DNA from: Gammaproteobacteria bacterium
GTDB lineage: Bacteria; Pseudomonadota; Gammaproteobacteria; SZUA-229
Length of the DNA stretch: 64,000 nucleotides
Direction of reading: 5' to 3'
Assembly: GCA_013041745.1 (NCBI GenBank)
Contig: JABDRN010000055.1
Location: 1-64,000, forward strand
The position numbers and the translations under genes are program-made. The notes under the pieces are model-generated. The model ran no database searches, was not told the DNA's origin, and was given only the letters and a program-made list of their open reading frames with translations. Below are positions 39,278 to 48,921 of the stretch, piece after piece. Numbering within the stretch: position 1 is the stretch's first letter; each line of letters begins with the position of its first letter.

Positions 39278-40288
39278 TTATTGAGATATTTTTACTGCTG
39301 ATTGCGCCATCGAGCGTACTGTTTTTTCAGGCACTTCACCGACCACGGTGACGAAATACTCTTCCACTGAATTGCCATAGGCGTTGACTGCACCCATATT
39401 GGCAGCACCCTGCAGGTGCTTTTCACCACTCTGTTTCTTTTCGATAAACACCGACACGGATGCCAGGCCGTCAGAATATACCAGGTGTAACAGGTCCGGC
39501 TTTGCACTCATGTGACCGGATAACGCCATCGATTCGGCATTCTCGAGTAGTGATGATTGTGTATAGCGCATAGTGCTCTGAGTCAGCATGAAGCCATCTG
39601 GCAGAGTGTTTATCGCCCACTGCAGAGGAAGCTCACTGCTAGCTTCAGCTTTAGGGTCGTCCAGGAATTGCTGCTGGTAATGCTCATACTGTTTAAGATC
39701 AAATTCCGAAGGCGGTGTCTGTTGCAGATAATCCAGCGAGGTGAACATCATCTGCTCGACAACAGAATCATCTTCAGCGACCAGGTCACAGCGTAGTAAC
39801 ATGCCTGTATTCTTGTCTACCCAGTAACGATAGCCATAGCGAAGCTCATCATTCGGAACAAGATCTACAACCAATGTCTGATGATTAGCGATACGGTCAT
39901 CTGGTAACTGGTTGATAGAATAAAATTTTTCTAGTCGCTCTATATTTTCAGGAAGCTGTGGGTGCAGTGGCTTCCTGTTGGCATTATTTCGAATAGTGAT
40001 CAGTTCACGATCAGGAAACACTGAGACAACCCTGTCATTTCTCCTTATGACCTTTCTGTGCTCACCGTCCAGCGCCTCCAGGCTCTCCCAGACACCATCA
40101 CCGTCTTTGCCATGGATAACCCTGAGAGTCGAAAGATTATCTGACTTTCTTAATATGAATACACCCTGGTAACTGTGCTCCTGGTCGGCATCAGACATCC
40201 TCTGCAACATATCGAACAGGTCACCAGCGATGACGCTGGTGCTTGACATAAAGAGAAAGAATGCGACGGATACAGAGAAAACAGGCAT
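39278..40288 (-). CDS. rseB: Periplasmic sigma-E regulator RseB/MucB
   Basis: This 336-aa periplasmic protein shields RseA from DegS and senses lipoproteins or lipopolysaccharide in other species. The signal peptide (about 1-21, ending SVIAGD) precedes a lipoprotein-carrier-like N-terminal domain with YQGVFILRKSDNLSTLRVIH and a C-terminal domain ending TVRSMAQSAVKIS. It lies between rseA and rseC. Confidence 0.95.
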   Translation of the reverse strand: MPVFSVSVAFFLFMSSTSVIAGDLFDMLQRMSDADQEHSYQGVFILRKSDNLSTLRVIHGKDGDGVWESLEALDGEHRKVIRRNDRVVSVFPDRELITIRNNANRKPLHPQLPENIERLEKFYSINQLPDDRIANHQTLVVDLVPNDELRYGYRYWVDKNTGMLLRCDLVAEDDSVVEQMMFTSLDYLQQTPPSEFDLKQYEHYQQQFLDDPKAEASSELPLQWAINTLPDGFMLTQSTMRYTQSSLLENAESMALSGHMSAKPDLLHLVYSDGLASVSVFIEKKQSGEKHLQGAANMGAVNAYGNSVEEYFVTVVGEVPEKTVRSMAQSAVKISQ

Positions 40289-40358
40289 TACTTTATAGAC
40301 ATATTTACACTTGATGGCCGGTCATTTAGCTGTGAACGAATCTCAGTGAACTCAACGC

Positions 40359-40943
40359 TTACTTTTTTTGCTCAAAACTGACCGCCCTGACGTAAGGCAT
40401 ACGGCCCTGCAGGGAGTCCTGTGTGGCAAATTCCAGGTGCTGGTTGATATAAGGATTCAGATCGGTGTCTTTATTTTCGACAGTATTCTGTAGATGCGTA
40501 TTGTCTTCAACTGCCAGTTGAACTTCGGGCTGTGTCGTGATGTCTGTCGCTACCGGGGCGATTGCGGGCCCTTCCTGCTGGGTCACTGTCACCACCATGA
40601 CAACCGCTACAGAAGCCGCTACAGCCATACCCGCCAGCGGTTTGAACCAGCCAGAAAGGTCAAACAGGCCTGCTTTCCCTGTAGTTGGTTCAGCTCTTGA
40701 CGGACCTGAATCAGCAGCGACCTGGTCAGCTATATTCTCATCAGCAAGCGCTTCGCGCACAGCGGCACTAACATCGACAAACGATGAATCGCTGACCTCA
40801 CCTCTTAGACTATCGCCTATCATCTGGTAACGCTGCGCCACCTTCGCATCGTCATGTTCCGCTGACAGCGAAAAAGACATTAACTCATCGCGATGCATAT
40901 CATTATCCAGGAAGGCTGAAATTTTTTCTTTACGCTTGCTCAT
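40359..40943 (-). CDS. rseA: Anti-sigma-E factor RseA/MucA
   Basis: This is a 194-aa single-pass membrane protein. The N-terminal sigma-binding domain (KEKISAFLDNDMHRDELMSF, RYQMIGDSLRG) lies in the cytoplasm, the membrane segment is near residues 108-126 (PLAGMAVAASVAVVMVVTV), and the periplasmic tail would bind RseB. Regulated proteolysis of this protein would release sigma-E. It follows rpoE by 89 bases. Confidence 0.94.
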   Translation of the reverse strand: MSKRKEKISAFLDNDMHRDELMSFSLSAEHDDAKVAQRYQMIGDSLRGEVSDSSFVDVSAAVREALADENIADQVAADSGPSRAEPTTGKAGLFDLSGWFKPLAGMAVAASVAVVMVVTVTQQEGPAIAPVATDITTQPEVQLAVEDNTHLQNTVENKDTDLNPYINQHLEFATQDSLQGRMPYVRAVSFEQKK

Positions 40944-41032
40944 ATTGATTACTCATGTTTATTGCTCATGACCAGTTCAGGTATCTTTTCTTTAATGACC
41001 CTTTGACTGTTTATTTCTCTATAAATTCACTA

Positions 41033-41641
41033 TCAAGCTAAATTACTTTCTACGTGATGACTGTCATCATCGAGTATAGGTTCCAATTTGCCATCGATGG
41101 CCTCGCGGGCGCGAAATATGCGTGATCTCACGGTACCGATCGGGCAATCCATAACCGAAGCGATGTCCTCATAGCTCAAACCTTCAATCTCACGCAAGGT
41201 AATGGCTTCACGCAAGTCTGAGGGCAGTTCACCCATCGCCCGATGGATGGTCATCTCCAGTTCGCTTGCCAGTGCTTCACGTTCTGGCGAGGCAAACTCT
41301 TTTAGCCACTCACTGGCGCCATAATCTTCAGCATCCTGCACATCGATACTGTTCACCGGGCTCTTACGTGACTGTGCCACCAGGTGATTTTTAGCTGTAT
41401 TAATTGCAATACGGTATAGCCAGGTATAAAAAGCACTGTCGCCACGAAAATTCGGCAATGCACGGTATGCTTTAATAAATGCTTCCTGTACGACATCTGG
41501 AACATCGGACTGGTTCCTTAAAAAACGGGAGACAAGTTTGGACACTCGCAACTGATACTTTAATACCAGCATATCGAATGCTTTTTTATCACCTTGTTGC
41601 ACCCTTTTGACCAGTTCATGGTCTATCTCACGTTCGCTCAT
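41033..41641 (-). CDS. rpoE: RNA polymerase sigma-E factor (AlgU type)
   Basis: This is the 202-aa ECF sigma factor for envelope stress. Region 2 includes DMLVLKYQLRVSKLVSRFLR and VVQEAFIKAYRALPNFRGDS; region 4 includes LREAITLREIEGLSYEDIAS and DCPIGTVRSRIFRAREAI. It heads the rse operon, divergent from nadB as in E. coli. A sigma-E-type promoter lies directly upstream. Confidence 0.97.
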   Translation of the reverse strand: MSEREIDHELVKRVQQGDKKAFDMLVLKYQLRVSKLVSRFLRNQSDVPDVVQEAFIKAYRALPNFRGDSAFYTWLYRIAINTAKNHLVAQSRKSPVNSIDVQDAEDYGASEWLKEFASPEREALASELEMTIHRAMGELPSDLREAITLREIEGLSYEDIASVMDCPIGTVRSRIFRAREAIDGKLEPILDDDSHHVESNLA

Positions 41642-41681
41642 CGAAGCCCCTTGTATCTGAGCGAATCTTCACCCTTCGGAT

Positions 41682-41709
41682 TATGACCGAAAAATTCCAT
41701 TATAGTTCC
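41682..41709 (-). promoter_or_regulatory. Sigma-E-type promoter of rpoE
   Basis: On the minus strand GGAACTA (-35), a 16-bp spacer and TCATA (-10) match the sigma-E pattern GGAACTT-N16-TCNRA closely. It lies about 40 bases before the rpoE ATG, implying positive autoregulation as known for E. coli rpoE. Confidence 0.65.
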
Positions 41710-41736
41710 CGTTGTTTTTTAAGTTTTTGAATTAGG

Positions 41737-41742
41737 TATAAT
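41737..41742 (+). promoter_or_regulatory. Possible -10 box for nadB
   Basis: TATAAT lies 78 bases before the nadB ATG in the divergent rpoE-nadB gap. The nearest -35-like word (TTGTTT) has a long 19-bp spacer, so the call is weak. Confidence 0.35.
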
Positions 41743-41819
41743 TAAAGCAGATACGATGCTGTAAACTTACCTTATTTTTACAATTTCTTAAAGCCAGATT
41801 AGCCTGAGACCAGAAAAGC

Positions 41820-43463
41820 ATGCCGATGACATATGAACATGATGTACTGATTATAGGCGGTGGCGCAGCCGGTCTGGGACTAGCTCTGCGCATCGCTGAT
41901 CAATACAGTGTCGCCATCATCACCAAGAGCTCGAGTAAAGATGGCAGCACGCATTATGCCCAGGGTGGGATATCGGCTGTTCTCAGTGAGCATGATTCGT
42001 TTCAGTCACATATCGAAGACACCCTGAGTGTAGGCGGCAGCCTGAGTAAAAAAGAAACTATCCAGTTCGTCGTCGAACATGGGCCAGAAAACATACGCTG
42101 GTTGCAGGAGCTGGGCGTGCCATTCAGCAGCGATATATTCAAATCAGGTAAACGAAAACTGCACCTGACCCGGGAAGGTGGACACTCACACCGCCGTGTA
42201 GTGCATGCTTCTGATGCAACCGGCAAAGCATTGAGTGACACCCTGGAAAACCATGCCCGTCATCATGACAATATCACTTTCTATGAACATCATATCGCAG
42301 TCGACCTGATTACCACCGATAAACAGGGTATCACTGATGCTGAAAACAGATGTATCGGCGCCTATATCTTCAACAAAAAGAATAACCATGTAGAGACTTT
42401 CCAGGCCCGTTTCGTGATACTGGCCACTGGTGGCGCCAGTAAAGTTTACCTCTATACCAGTAACCCTGACGGTTCCACCGGTGACGGTATTGCCATGGCA
42501 TGGCGGGCCGGCTGTAGTGTCGGTAACATGGAGTTCAACCAGTTTCACCCGACATGCCTGTATCATCCGGAAGCAAAATCCTTTCTTATCAGTGAAGCCG
42601 TGCGTGGTGAAGGCGGGAAATTATTATTACCCAATGGTAAACGTTTCATGCACAAGTTTGATGAACGCGGCGAGCTGGCACCACGTGACATCGTCGCCCG
42701 TGCTATCGACCACGAGATGAAACGCCTGGGTGCCGCATGCGTATACCTCGATATCAGCCATCGATCCCCCGCATTCATCGCATCTCACTTCCCTACCATC
42801 CATGAGAGGTGCCTGCAATACGGTATCGATATAACCAGGGAAGCGATACCAGTAGTGCCCGCAGCACACTATACCTGTGGCGGCGTAGTGACGGACCTGA
42901 AGGGCCGCACGGATATCAGCAACCTGTATGCCATTGGTGAGACTTCACATACCGGGCTTCATGGCTCAAACCGGATGGCGAGCAATTCATTATTAGAGTG
43001 CCTGGTCTTCGCACAATCTGCGGCAAAAGATATATCCACCCTGTTCGAGAAACCATATAAGCAACATAAGATCTCTAACTGGGATGAGAGCCGAGTGACA
43101 GATTCAGATGAAGATGTAGTGATCTCACACAACTGGGATGAGCTGCGCCGTTTCATGTGGGACTACGTCGGCATCGTACGAACAAACAAACGGCTGGAGA
43201 GAGCGATGCATCGTGCCAGCCTGTTACAGCAGGAGATCGATGAGTATTACAGTAATTTCCGTATCAGCAACGACCTTATCGAACTTCGCAACCTGACACT
43301 GGTCGCCGAACTCATCATACGCAGCGCCATGTTACGCAAAGAGAGCCGGGGCCTGCATTTTTCACTCGACTACCCTGTTGCCGATGAGTCCGCTCCTGCG
43401 AAGGATACGATATTAAGACCGCAGCAAAAATCGACGACAGAAAAAATAAAGATCATAAAATAA
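41820..43463 (+). CDS. nadB: L-aspartate oxidase
   Basis: This 547-aa FAD enzyme oxidises aspartate to iminoaspartate, the first step of NAD synthesis. The FAD motif is [17 protein letters not shown], followed by [19 protein letters not shown], substrate-loop [16 protein letters not shown] and the C-terminal flavin motif [20 protein letters not shown]. Length is normal. It is divergent from rpoE. Confidence 0.97.
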   Translation: MPMTYEHDVLIIGGGAAGLGLALRIADQYSVAIITKSSSKDGSTHYAQGGISAVLSEHDSFQSHIEDTLSVGGSLSKKETIQFVVEHGPENIRWLQELGVPFSSDIFKSGKRKLHLTREGGHSHRRVVHASDATGKALSDTLENHARHHDNITFYEHHIAVDLITTDKQGITDAENRCIGAYIFNKKNNHVETFQARFVILATGGASKVYLYTSNPDGSTGDGIAMAWRAGCSVGNMEFNQFHPTCLYHPEAKSFLISEAVRGEGGKLLLPNGKRFMHKFDERGELAPRDIVARAIDHEMKRLGAACVYLDISHRSPAFIASHFPTIHERCLQYGIDITREAIPVVPAAHYTCGGVVTDLKGRTDISNLYAIGETSHTGLHGSNRMASNSLLECLVFAQSAAKDISTLFEKPYKQHKISNWDESRVTDSDEDVVISHNWDELRRFMWDYVGIVRTNKRLERAMHRASLLQQEIDEYYSNFRISNDLIELRNLTLVAELIIRSAMLRKESRGLHFSLDYPVADESAPAKDTILRPQQKSTTEKIKIIK

Positions 43464-43472
43464 TTTAAAAAA

Positions 43473-43546
43473 GGGTTATAAGTTTTAAGTTGCAAGTTAT
43501 AGGTTGCTGGCAAAAAACTTATAACTTACAACATACAACTTAAAAC
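43473..43546. repeat. Heptamer repeat hairpin (AAGTTNN type)
   Basis: Five 7-bp units run rightward (GGGTTAT, AAGTTTT, AAGTTGC, AAGTTAT, AGGTTGC). After 9 bases come four in inverted form (ACTTATA, ACTTACA, ACATACA, ACTTAAA). It fills the nadB-rhodanese gap, ending 11 bases before the next ATG. Confidence 0.8.
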
Positions 43547-43557
43547 AGATTTACACT

Positions 43558-44373
43558 ATGTCACAAGCAAGTTATTTCATCGAACCGGATCAACTGGAAA
43601 CATTACGTAACAATGAAAACATTGTTATCGTAGACCTGTGCAAAGCGAAACAGTATGCACAGGCGCATATTCCCGGGGCACATTTTGTCAACTATATGGA
43701 TATCGTTAAAATCGATAAACCGGTGATGGGCCTGCTGCCTGATAACGAGGTTTTTTCAGCGCTGCTGTCCGGCCTGGGTGTCAACAAAAAATCGCTAATC
43801 GTGGCCTATGATGATGAAGGCGGTGGCTGTGCGGCTCGTTTTGTCTGGACGCTGCACGTGTTTGGCCATGAGACCGCCGTGGTACTCAATGGCGGCCTGC
43901 ATAGCTGGGCGAACGAAGGCCATCAGCTCAGCAACACTGTACCGGAAAAACCTGAACCCAGTAACTACAGCCTGAAGAAGACGCACCACCATACTGCCAC
44001 TCGCGCTTTCATACAGACTCACCTGGATGACGAAAACGTGGTATTCCTCGATGCACGTACCCCGGCGGAATATAACGGTGAGAAAATCTATGCCAATAAA
44101 GCCGGCCATATACCCGGCGCCATCCATTACGAATGGACCACATCGATGAACCCGAACAACAACCTGCGCCGCCTGCCCGAAGAAGTCATCCAGCAACAGC
44201 TCGATCAATTAGGCATCAGCAAAGATAAAGAGGTGGTCTGCTACTGTCAGTCACATCATCGCTCTGCCTATTCCTGGCTGGTGCTGAAATCCTTAGGCTA
44301 CGAGAATGTGCTGGGTTACCCCGGATCATGGTCTGAATGGGGCAACCACCCTGATACCCCGGTAGAGAAATAG
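43558..44373 (+). CDS. Sulfurtransferase with two rhodanese domains
   Basis: This 271-aa enzyme moves sulfane sulfur from thiosulfate or 3-mercaptopyruvate. The N-terminal inactive rhodanese domain (about 8-125, DLCKAKQYAQAHIPGAHFVN) is followed by the active one (about 155-270). The catalytic loop is CYCQSHHRS. The catalytic Cys is followed by QSHHRS rather than the common QSGVRA or GTGVTA, so substrate preference is unclear. A heptamer repeat flanks it on both sides. Confidence 0.9.
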   Translation: MSQASYFIEPDQLETLRNNENIVIVDLCKAKQYAQAHIPGAHFVNYMDIVKIDKPVMGLLPDNEVFSALLSGLGVNKKSLIVAYDDEGGGCAARFVWTLHVFGHETAVVLNGGLHSWANEGHQLSNTVPEKPEPSNYSLKKTHHHTATRAFIQTHLDDENVVFLDARTPAEYNGEKIYANKAGHIPGAIHYEWTTSMNPNNNLRRLPEEVIQQQLDQLGISKDKEVVCYCQSHHRSAYSWLVLKSLGYENVLGYPGSWSEWGNHPDTPVEK

Positions 44374-44383
44374 AAAAAATATA

Positions 44384-44417
44384 ATAAGTTGTAAGTTACT
44401 TAAAACTTACAACTTAT
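44384..44417. repeat. Short heptamer hairpin (AAGTTGT type)
   Basis: ATAAGTTGTAAGTT (44384-44397) and its exact complement AACTTACAACTTAT (44404-44417) form a 14-bp stem with a 6-base loop. It sits between two convergent genes and touches the stop codon of the SH3-domain gene. The units repeat every 7 bp. Confidence 0.8.
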
Positions 44418-45247
44418 CACTCTCCACTCAAAACCAGCCTGTCATCCAGCAGCTTAAAATCCATGCGTGCTCTAAGAGAAGGTTTTGTAGCCATCGGCTG
44501 CGTCTCGCGCCTGTCGAAAAACTCGACAGTGATTATATCCTTTATTATTTTTAACGAAGTGATATTTATCCTTTCACCCAGGAAGCAGGATTCGATCAGG
44601 CGATCTCTGGCCGCTGCCAGCAGATAATAAAACGTACCGCTACCACCGGTATGCTGCATCACTACAGATACAGCTTCTTTACTGCCGTCACCTGTCAGAT
44701 CTGCATATACCGGGCGGCGGATAATTTCGCTGATGATGACTGCCGTAGTACCCGGTATCTTTTCTCTGACATGGCCATCACGCAGCGTTACTTTTTCTTT
44801 TTCGATGAGATAAGAGTGGTTCAGCGGATCGATATCATGAACCGAAGCAGTATCATGCTTCATGGCCTCATCGAGGCATGCCCCTTCCTGCAGATAACGC
44901 CCTGCAACCCAGCCAGTTGTCCCCCGGTAACTGATACGGCACCAGCGTGGCCGCTGCCTCAGTACCTGCTTTTTTTCTGGTCCTGATAAGGTGCTGAATT
45001 CCTGGTAGGTCAAACCACCCTTGCAGCCCATGTTTTTGATACAGTCGGCATCGGACGGGATCTCACCTGTTTTCGGTGCTGTAAAACTGGCGTTGGATCG
45101 TATGTTCAGCACATCATCTTTTGCCACATCTCGCACCCGCCAGTAATCCGGCCCGTCTGCTTCGGCCAGTGATAGATCAGAGTACAGGAGTAACAGTATC
45201 GCACCGAGGTTTGCGGCAGATTTGCTATATAGTGAGAATATTCTCAC
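44417..45247 (-). CDS. Exported SH3b-domain protein, function unknown
   Basis: This 276-aa protein has a signal peptide (about 1-28, ending SLAEAD). An SH3b-like domain follows ([20 protein letters not shown], then [20 protein letters not shown]), with conserved cysteines that may form disulfides. The C-terminal half (about 150-276, [20 protein letters not shown]) resembles proteins with FG-GAP-like repeat context but is not assignable. Its start lies within the end of orn (23-base overlap). Confidence 0.78.
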   Translation of the reverse strand: MRIFSLYSKSAANLGAILLLLYSDLSLAEADGPDYWRVRDVAKDDVLNIRSNASFTAPKTGEIPSDADCIKNMGCKGGLTYQEFSTLSGPEKKQVLRQRPRWCRISYRGTTGWVAGRYLQEGACLDEAMKHDTASVHDIDPLNHSYLIEKEKVTLRDGHVREKIPGTTAVIISEIIRRPVYADLTGDGSKEAVSVVMQHTGGSGTFYYLLAAARDRLIESCFLGERINITSLKIIKDIITVEFFDRRETQPMATKPSLRARMDFKLLDDRLVLSGE

Positions 45248-45773
45248 GGTAATGCTTGAGTTCAGAAATCGAGTCCTTTATATCGTCCATCGCCAGGTGG
45301 CTGGACTCTTTGCTATAGACCATCTTTTTCTCCGGTGCCCAACGGCTGGTCAACTCTTTGAGAGTGCTGACATCCAGGTTGCGGTAGTGAAAAAAGTCTT
45401 CCAGCCGTGGCATATAACGAGCGAGGAAACGTCTATCCTGGCAAATACTGTTGCCGCACATGGGTGACTTTTTCTCAGGCACGTATTGTTTCAAAAATGC
45501 CAGCGTCAGGTTTTCCGCGGTCTCTTCCGAGATCGAACTGTTACGAACCCGGTCGGTCAGGCCGGACTTGCCATGTTGATTGGTGCACCACTCATCCATG
45601 TTATGCATGACATCATCAGGCTGATGCACGACGATCGAGGGGCCTTCATCCACTACCTCGAGATGCTTATCTGTAACGATGGTGGCGATCTCGATTATGA
45701 CATCTGAATTCGGATCCAGCCCCGTCATCTCCAGGTCTATCCAGATAAGGTTTTCATCACTTATTTTCGCCAT
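45225..45773 (-). CDS. orn: Oligoribonuclease
   Basis: This 182-aa DEDDh 3'-5' exonuclease degrades di- to pentaribonucleotides. Exo I is [16 protein letters not shown], Exo II is [16 protein letters not shown], and Exo III has the catalytic His/Asp in [13 protein letters not shown]. The length matches E. coli Orn (181). It is divergent from the M48 protease gene. Confidence 0.97.
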   Translation of the reverse strand: MAKISDENLIWIDLEMTGLDPNSDVIIEIATIVTDKHLEVVDEGPSIVVHQPDDVMHNMDEWCTNQHGKSGLTDRVRNSSISEETAENLTLAFLKQYVPEKKSPMCGNSICQDRRFLARYMPRLEDFFHYRNLDVSTLKELTSRWAPEKKMVYSKESSHLAMDDIKDSISELKHYRENILTI

Positions 45774-45884
45774 AGCAAACTATTTTCCATAAGACATTAG
45801 TGATCGAGCAGTTTTTTTAGTGCTGCATCGATGGTATATTCAACAGATATTACAGGCAACAACCGATAACACAAAGAGTTTTTA

Positions 45885-47135
45885 ATGGACCAGCTACATA
45901 ATTTCACGATTTTATTCCTTGTCATGCTCATGGTATCGACTTCGATGCGCTTATACCTGTCTCAGCGGCAGATAAACTTCGTCGACAGAAACCGTGCCCG
46001 CGTCCCCGATTCATTTGCCGATAAGATCTCACTTGATGACCATCAAAAAGCGGCAGATTACACCACGACAAAGGTCAGGTTTGGACGTCTACCGCTATTC
46101 TACGAAGTGGCACTGATCCTCATCTGGACACTCGGTGGCGGCCTGGAGTGGCTCGACCAGTTAGTAACGTCACAGGATTTAAATCCGATTATCACCGGCA
46201 TTACAGTCATACTGGCATTCACATTGATCTCATCGCTGCTCGACCTGCCTTTCTCCATCTACAGCACGTTCGTTATCGAAGAGAAGTTCGGCTTTAACCG
46301 TACCACGGTGAAAACCTTCGTCATCGATATTTTCAAGGGTGCTGCGCTGGCGTTGGTTATCGGTGTACCGCTGTTATACGTGATCCTATGGCTCATGCAA
46401 CAGACCGGTGATCAGTGGTGGATCTACACCTGGTTGGTGATCAGCGGATTCAGCCTGTTCATGATGTGGGTCTACCCCACCTGGATCGCACCTATCTTCA
46501 ATAAATTTGAACCGCTGGAAGAAGGTGAAACACTGAACCGTATAACCAGTTTATTAAATCGCTGCGGCTTCAACAGTAATGGTATCTTCGTCATCGACGG
46601 TTCGAAACGTTCTTCACACGGCAATGCATATTTCTCAGGTTTTGGCCGTAACAAGCGCATCGTGTTTTTTGACACCTTATTGAAGATGCTGAATGACGAC
46701 GAACTGGAAGCGGTGCTCGCTCATGAGCTCGGCCACTTCAAGAAAAAGCATATCATCAAGGGCATGGCCATATCATTTACCACGACCCTGATCGCGCTGG
46801 CAATACTTGCCTGGCTGATGAAGGCTGACTGGTTCTATACAGCACTGGGAATAAGCCAGCCATCAACCTATATGGCCCTGCTGTTATTCACCCTGGTACT
46901 GCCAGTATTCACTTTTGCTTTTCAACCGCTGTTCAGCATCTTCTCACGCAAGAACGAATTCGAAGCAGATGCCTTTGCCGCCGAACAGACCGATGCCAAA
47001 TACCTGGTACAGGCACTCGTCGGCCTGTACCGGGAAAATGCAAATACGCTAACACCTGATCCTGTCTATTCCGCATTTTATGATTCTCACCCGCCGGCAC
47101 CGGTAAGAATCGCACACCTGAATGCTCAGGCCTGA
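45885..47135 (+). CDS. M48-family membrane metalloprotease (Ste24/CAAX type)
   Basis: This 416-aa protein resembles CAAX prenyl protease Ste24. It has six to seven hydrophobic segments, the zinc motif HELGHFKKKH, and the third zinc ligand in KNEFEADAFAAEQTD. The N-terminal part includes YTTTKVRFGRLPLFYEVALI, typical of bacterial Ste24-like proteins. Bacteria lack prenylated CAAX substrates, so it probably handles membrane-protein quality control. It is followed by a small cytochrome c gene. Confidence 0.9.
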   Translation: MDQLHNFTILFLVMLMVSTSMRLYLSQRQINFVDRNRARVPDSFADKISLDDHQKAADYTTTKVRFGRLPLFYEVALILIWTLGGGLEWLDQLVTSQDLNPIITGITVILAFTLISSLLDLPFSIYSTFVIEEKFGFNRTTVKTFVIDIFKGAALALVIGVPLLYVILWLMQQTGDQWWIYTWLVISGFSLFMMWVYPTWIAPIFNKFEPLEEGETLNRITSLLNRCGFNSNGIFVIDGSKRSSHGNAYFSGFGRNKRIVFFDTLLKMLNDDELEAVLAHELGHFKKKHIIKGMAISFTTTLIALAILAWLMKADWFYTALGISQPSTYMALLLFTLVLPVFTFAFQPLFSIFSRKNEFEADAFAAEQTDAKYLVQALVGLYRENANTLTPDPVYSAFYDSHPPAPVRIAHLNAQA

Positions 47136-47172
47136 CTTTTAACCGCGGCAAAAAACTATCGAGGATAAATAG

Positions 47173-47481
47173 ATGAAATTTTTTAGTAAAAGAATACTTA
47201 ACAGCATAATGTTTTTATCAACAGTAAGTTTTAGTGCTATCTGCCTCGCTGACGGGGAAGATATTGCCGATCCTATAGCCTATGGCGAACAGGCACATAA
47301 GACCCACTGTTATAAATGCCACAGTGATGACATCTATACTCGCGAAAACCGGATTGTTAAATCGATCGATGCATTAAGCAAGCAGGTCGATCGATGCAAG
47401 GATAATATCGGCATCCCATGGTTCGACGAAGATGCTGATGCAGTGGTGCAGTTCCTCAACAAAAAATACTACCGTTTCTAA
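47173..47481 (+). CDS. Small monohaem cytochrome c
   Basis: This 102-aa periplasmic protein has a signal peptide (about 1-26, ending AICLADG) and a single haem site, THCYKCHSDD. The C-terminus VVQFLNKKYYRF matches the last helix of class I cytochromes. No clear distal Met is seen, so haem ligation may be bis-His or His/other. It starts 37 bases after the M48 gene and precedes phhB. Confidence 0.88.
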   Translation: MKFFSKRILNSIMFLSTVSFSAICLADGEDIADPIAYGEQAHKTHCYKCHSDDIYTRENRIVKSIDALSKQVDRCKDNIGIPWFDEDADAVVQFLNKKYYRF

Positions 47482-47528
47482 CGGTGGTTTTACGCAATAT
47501 GTCAATAAGACCAATTGATGACTAAACT

Positions 47529-47867
47529 ATGGACAGCCTGAGCACGCAACAATGCAGAAATTTAACCGAAAAAGATTGTGCGCTCGAAGAGGAGGACATC
47601 ACACGCCTTAGCCAGGCTCTGGACCCACCCTGGCAACTGGATACCGAGAATAAAAACATCAGCCACAGCTACCAGTTTGATAACTATTACCAGACCATGG
47701 CGTTTGTCAACGTCGTCGCCCAGATCGCGCACCAGCAAGACCATCATCCTGACCTGACCGTCAGCTACAACCGCTGCACCGTCGCCTATACCACTCACAG
47801 CGTTGGCGGGTTATCGATAAAAGACTTCATCTGCGCAGCAAAGATCAATGCTGCACAGAAGTTGTAA
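47529..47867 (+). CDS. phhB: Pterin-4a-carbinolamine dehydratase
   Basis: This 112-aa enzyme dehydrates 4a-hydroxytetrahydrobiopterin and helps recycle pterin cofactor. The active-site motif is HQQDHHPDLTVSYNRC, with the paired histidines, followed by VAYTTHSVGGLSIKDF. No phenylalanine hydroxylase (phhA) is adjacent. The family is also known as DCoH. Its stop lies 10 bases before rsgA. Confidence 0.93.
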   Translation: MDSLSTQQCRNLTEKDCALEEEDITRLSQALDPPWQLDTENKNISHSYQFDNYYQTMAFVNVVAQIAHQQDHHPDLTVSYNRCTVAYTTHSVGGLSIKDFICAAKINAAQKL

Positions 47868-47877
47868 TTTTTCTAAC

Positions 47878-48921
47878 ATGGCAAAACGCAGACTATCAAA
47901 ACAGCAACAACGCCGGATAGATTCCAAACAGAAAAGTAAGATCCACAACGACCTGCTCGGTGATGGCAAACTGCAACTGGACGAAGCGAGCACACAGACC
48001 GCTCGCGTCATCAGTCATCATGGTCGCCAGCTATACGCCGAGACCGAAGAACTAAAAAAAATAAAATGCAAGATCCGGCAGAACCTGGGCGACATTGCCT
48101 GTGGCGATTATGTCGTCGTGCAGCAGGCAAAAGATCCGGACAGTCAGGACCAGCCGACAGCACCTCATTCAGATGCATCTCAATATGTCGTGGTAGCCGT
48201 CAAGGAAAGAAGCAACCTGCTGGTAAAAACCGGTTTTGCCGGCGCGATCAAACCCGTTGCCGCTAATATCGGGCAGCTGGTTATCGTTACCGCATTAAAA
48301 CCGAAACCTAATCCTTACCTGATCGACAGGTACCTTACTGCAGCGGAAAACCTGCCGGCGAAAGCACTGATCGTGATCAACAAAGCCGACCTGATGGACC
48401 ACGAGACGAAACGTACCGTCGATGATTTGACCAAGCTTTATAGCGGCATCGGTTATGACGTCATCTGCACCAGCATGAAGCAGGACCTCGGCCTCGAGGC
48501 ACTAGCTGAGGCATTGAGCAACACCACCAGCATACTGGTCGGACTGTCAGGTGTCGGTAAATCTTCTATCGTCAAGGCGATATTGCCAAAAGAGGAGATC
48601 AAGATCGGTGATACATCGCAAGCTACCGGTGAAGGTAAACACACAACCACCGTCTCAGCACTCTACCACCTGAAAGATAATGGCATTATCATCGACTCTC
48701 CCGGAGTACGCGATTTCACTCCTATCAACAACAGTATCGATGAGATCACAAACGGATTTAAAGATATAAGAAAATTCAGCGGCGCCTGTAAATTCAGCAA
48801 TTGCAGCCACACCAATGAACCCGGCTGTGCGATAAAGCAGGCGGCCAGCGATGGCCTGTTAGATGAACAGCGCTTCAAAAACTATCTGCGCCTGATCCAG
48901 GAGTTTAACGAGCAGCAATGA
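47878..48921 (+). CDS. rsgA: Ribosome small-subunit GTPase RsgA
   Basis: This is a 347-aa circularly permuted GTPase in late 30S assembly. I choose ATG 47878 (MAKRRLSKQQQRRIDSKQKS), because the track's extra 10 residues overlap phhB and are not conserved. Order: OB fold, G4 NKADLMD, G1 GLSGVGKSSIVKAI, G3 DSPGVRDF, and a zinc module CKFSNCSHTNEPGCAIK. Its 3' end overlaps the convergent EEP gene by 17 bases. It is divorced from its usual neighbour orn by 2 kb. Confidence 0.96.
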   Translation: MAKRRLSKQQQRRIDSKQKSKIHNDLLGDGKLQLDEASTQTARVISHHGRQLYAETEELKKIKCKIRQNLGDIACGDYVVVQQAKDPDSQDQPTAPHSDASQYVVVAVKERSNLLVKTGFAGAIKPVAANIGQLVIVTALKPKPNPYLIDRYLTAAENLPAKALIVINKADLMDHETKRTVDDLTKLYSGIGYDVICTSMKQDLGLEALAEALSNTTSILVGLSGVGKSSIVKAILPKEEIKIGDTSQATGEGKHTTTVSALYHLKDNGIIIDSPGVRDFTPINNSIDEITNGFKDIRKFSGACKFSNCSHTNEPGCAIKQAASDGLLDEQRFKNYLRLIQEFNEQQ

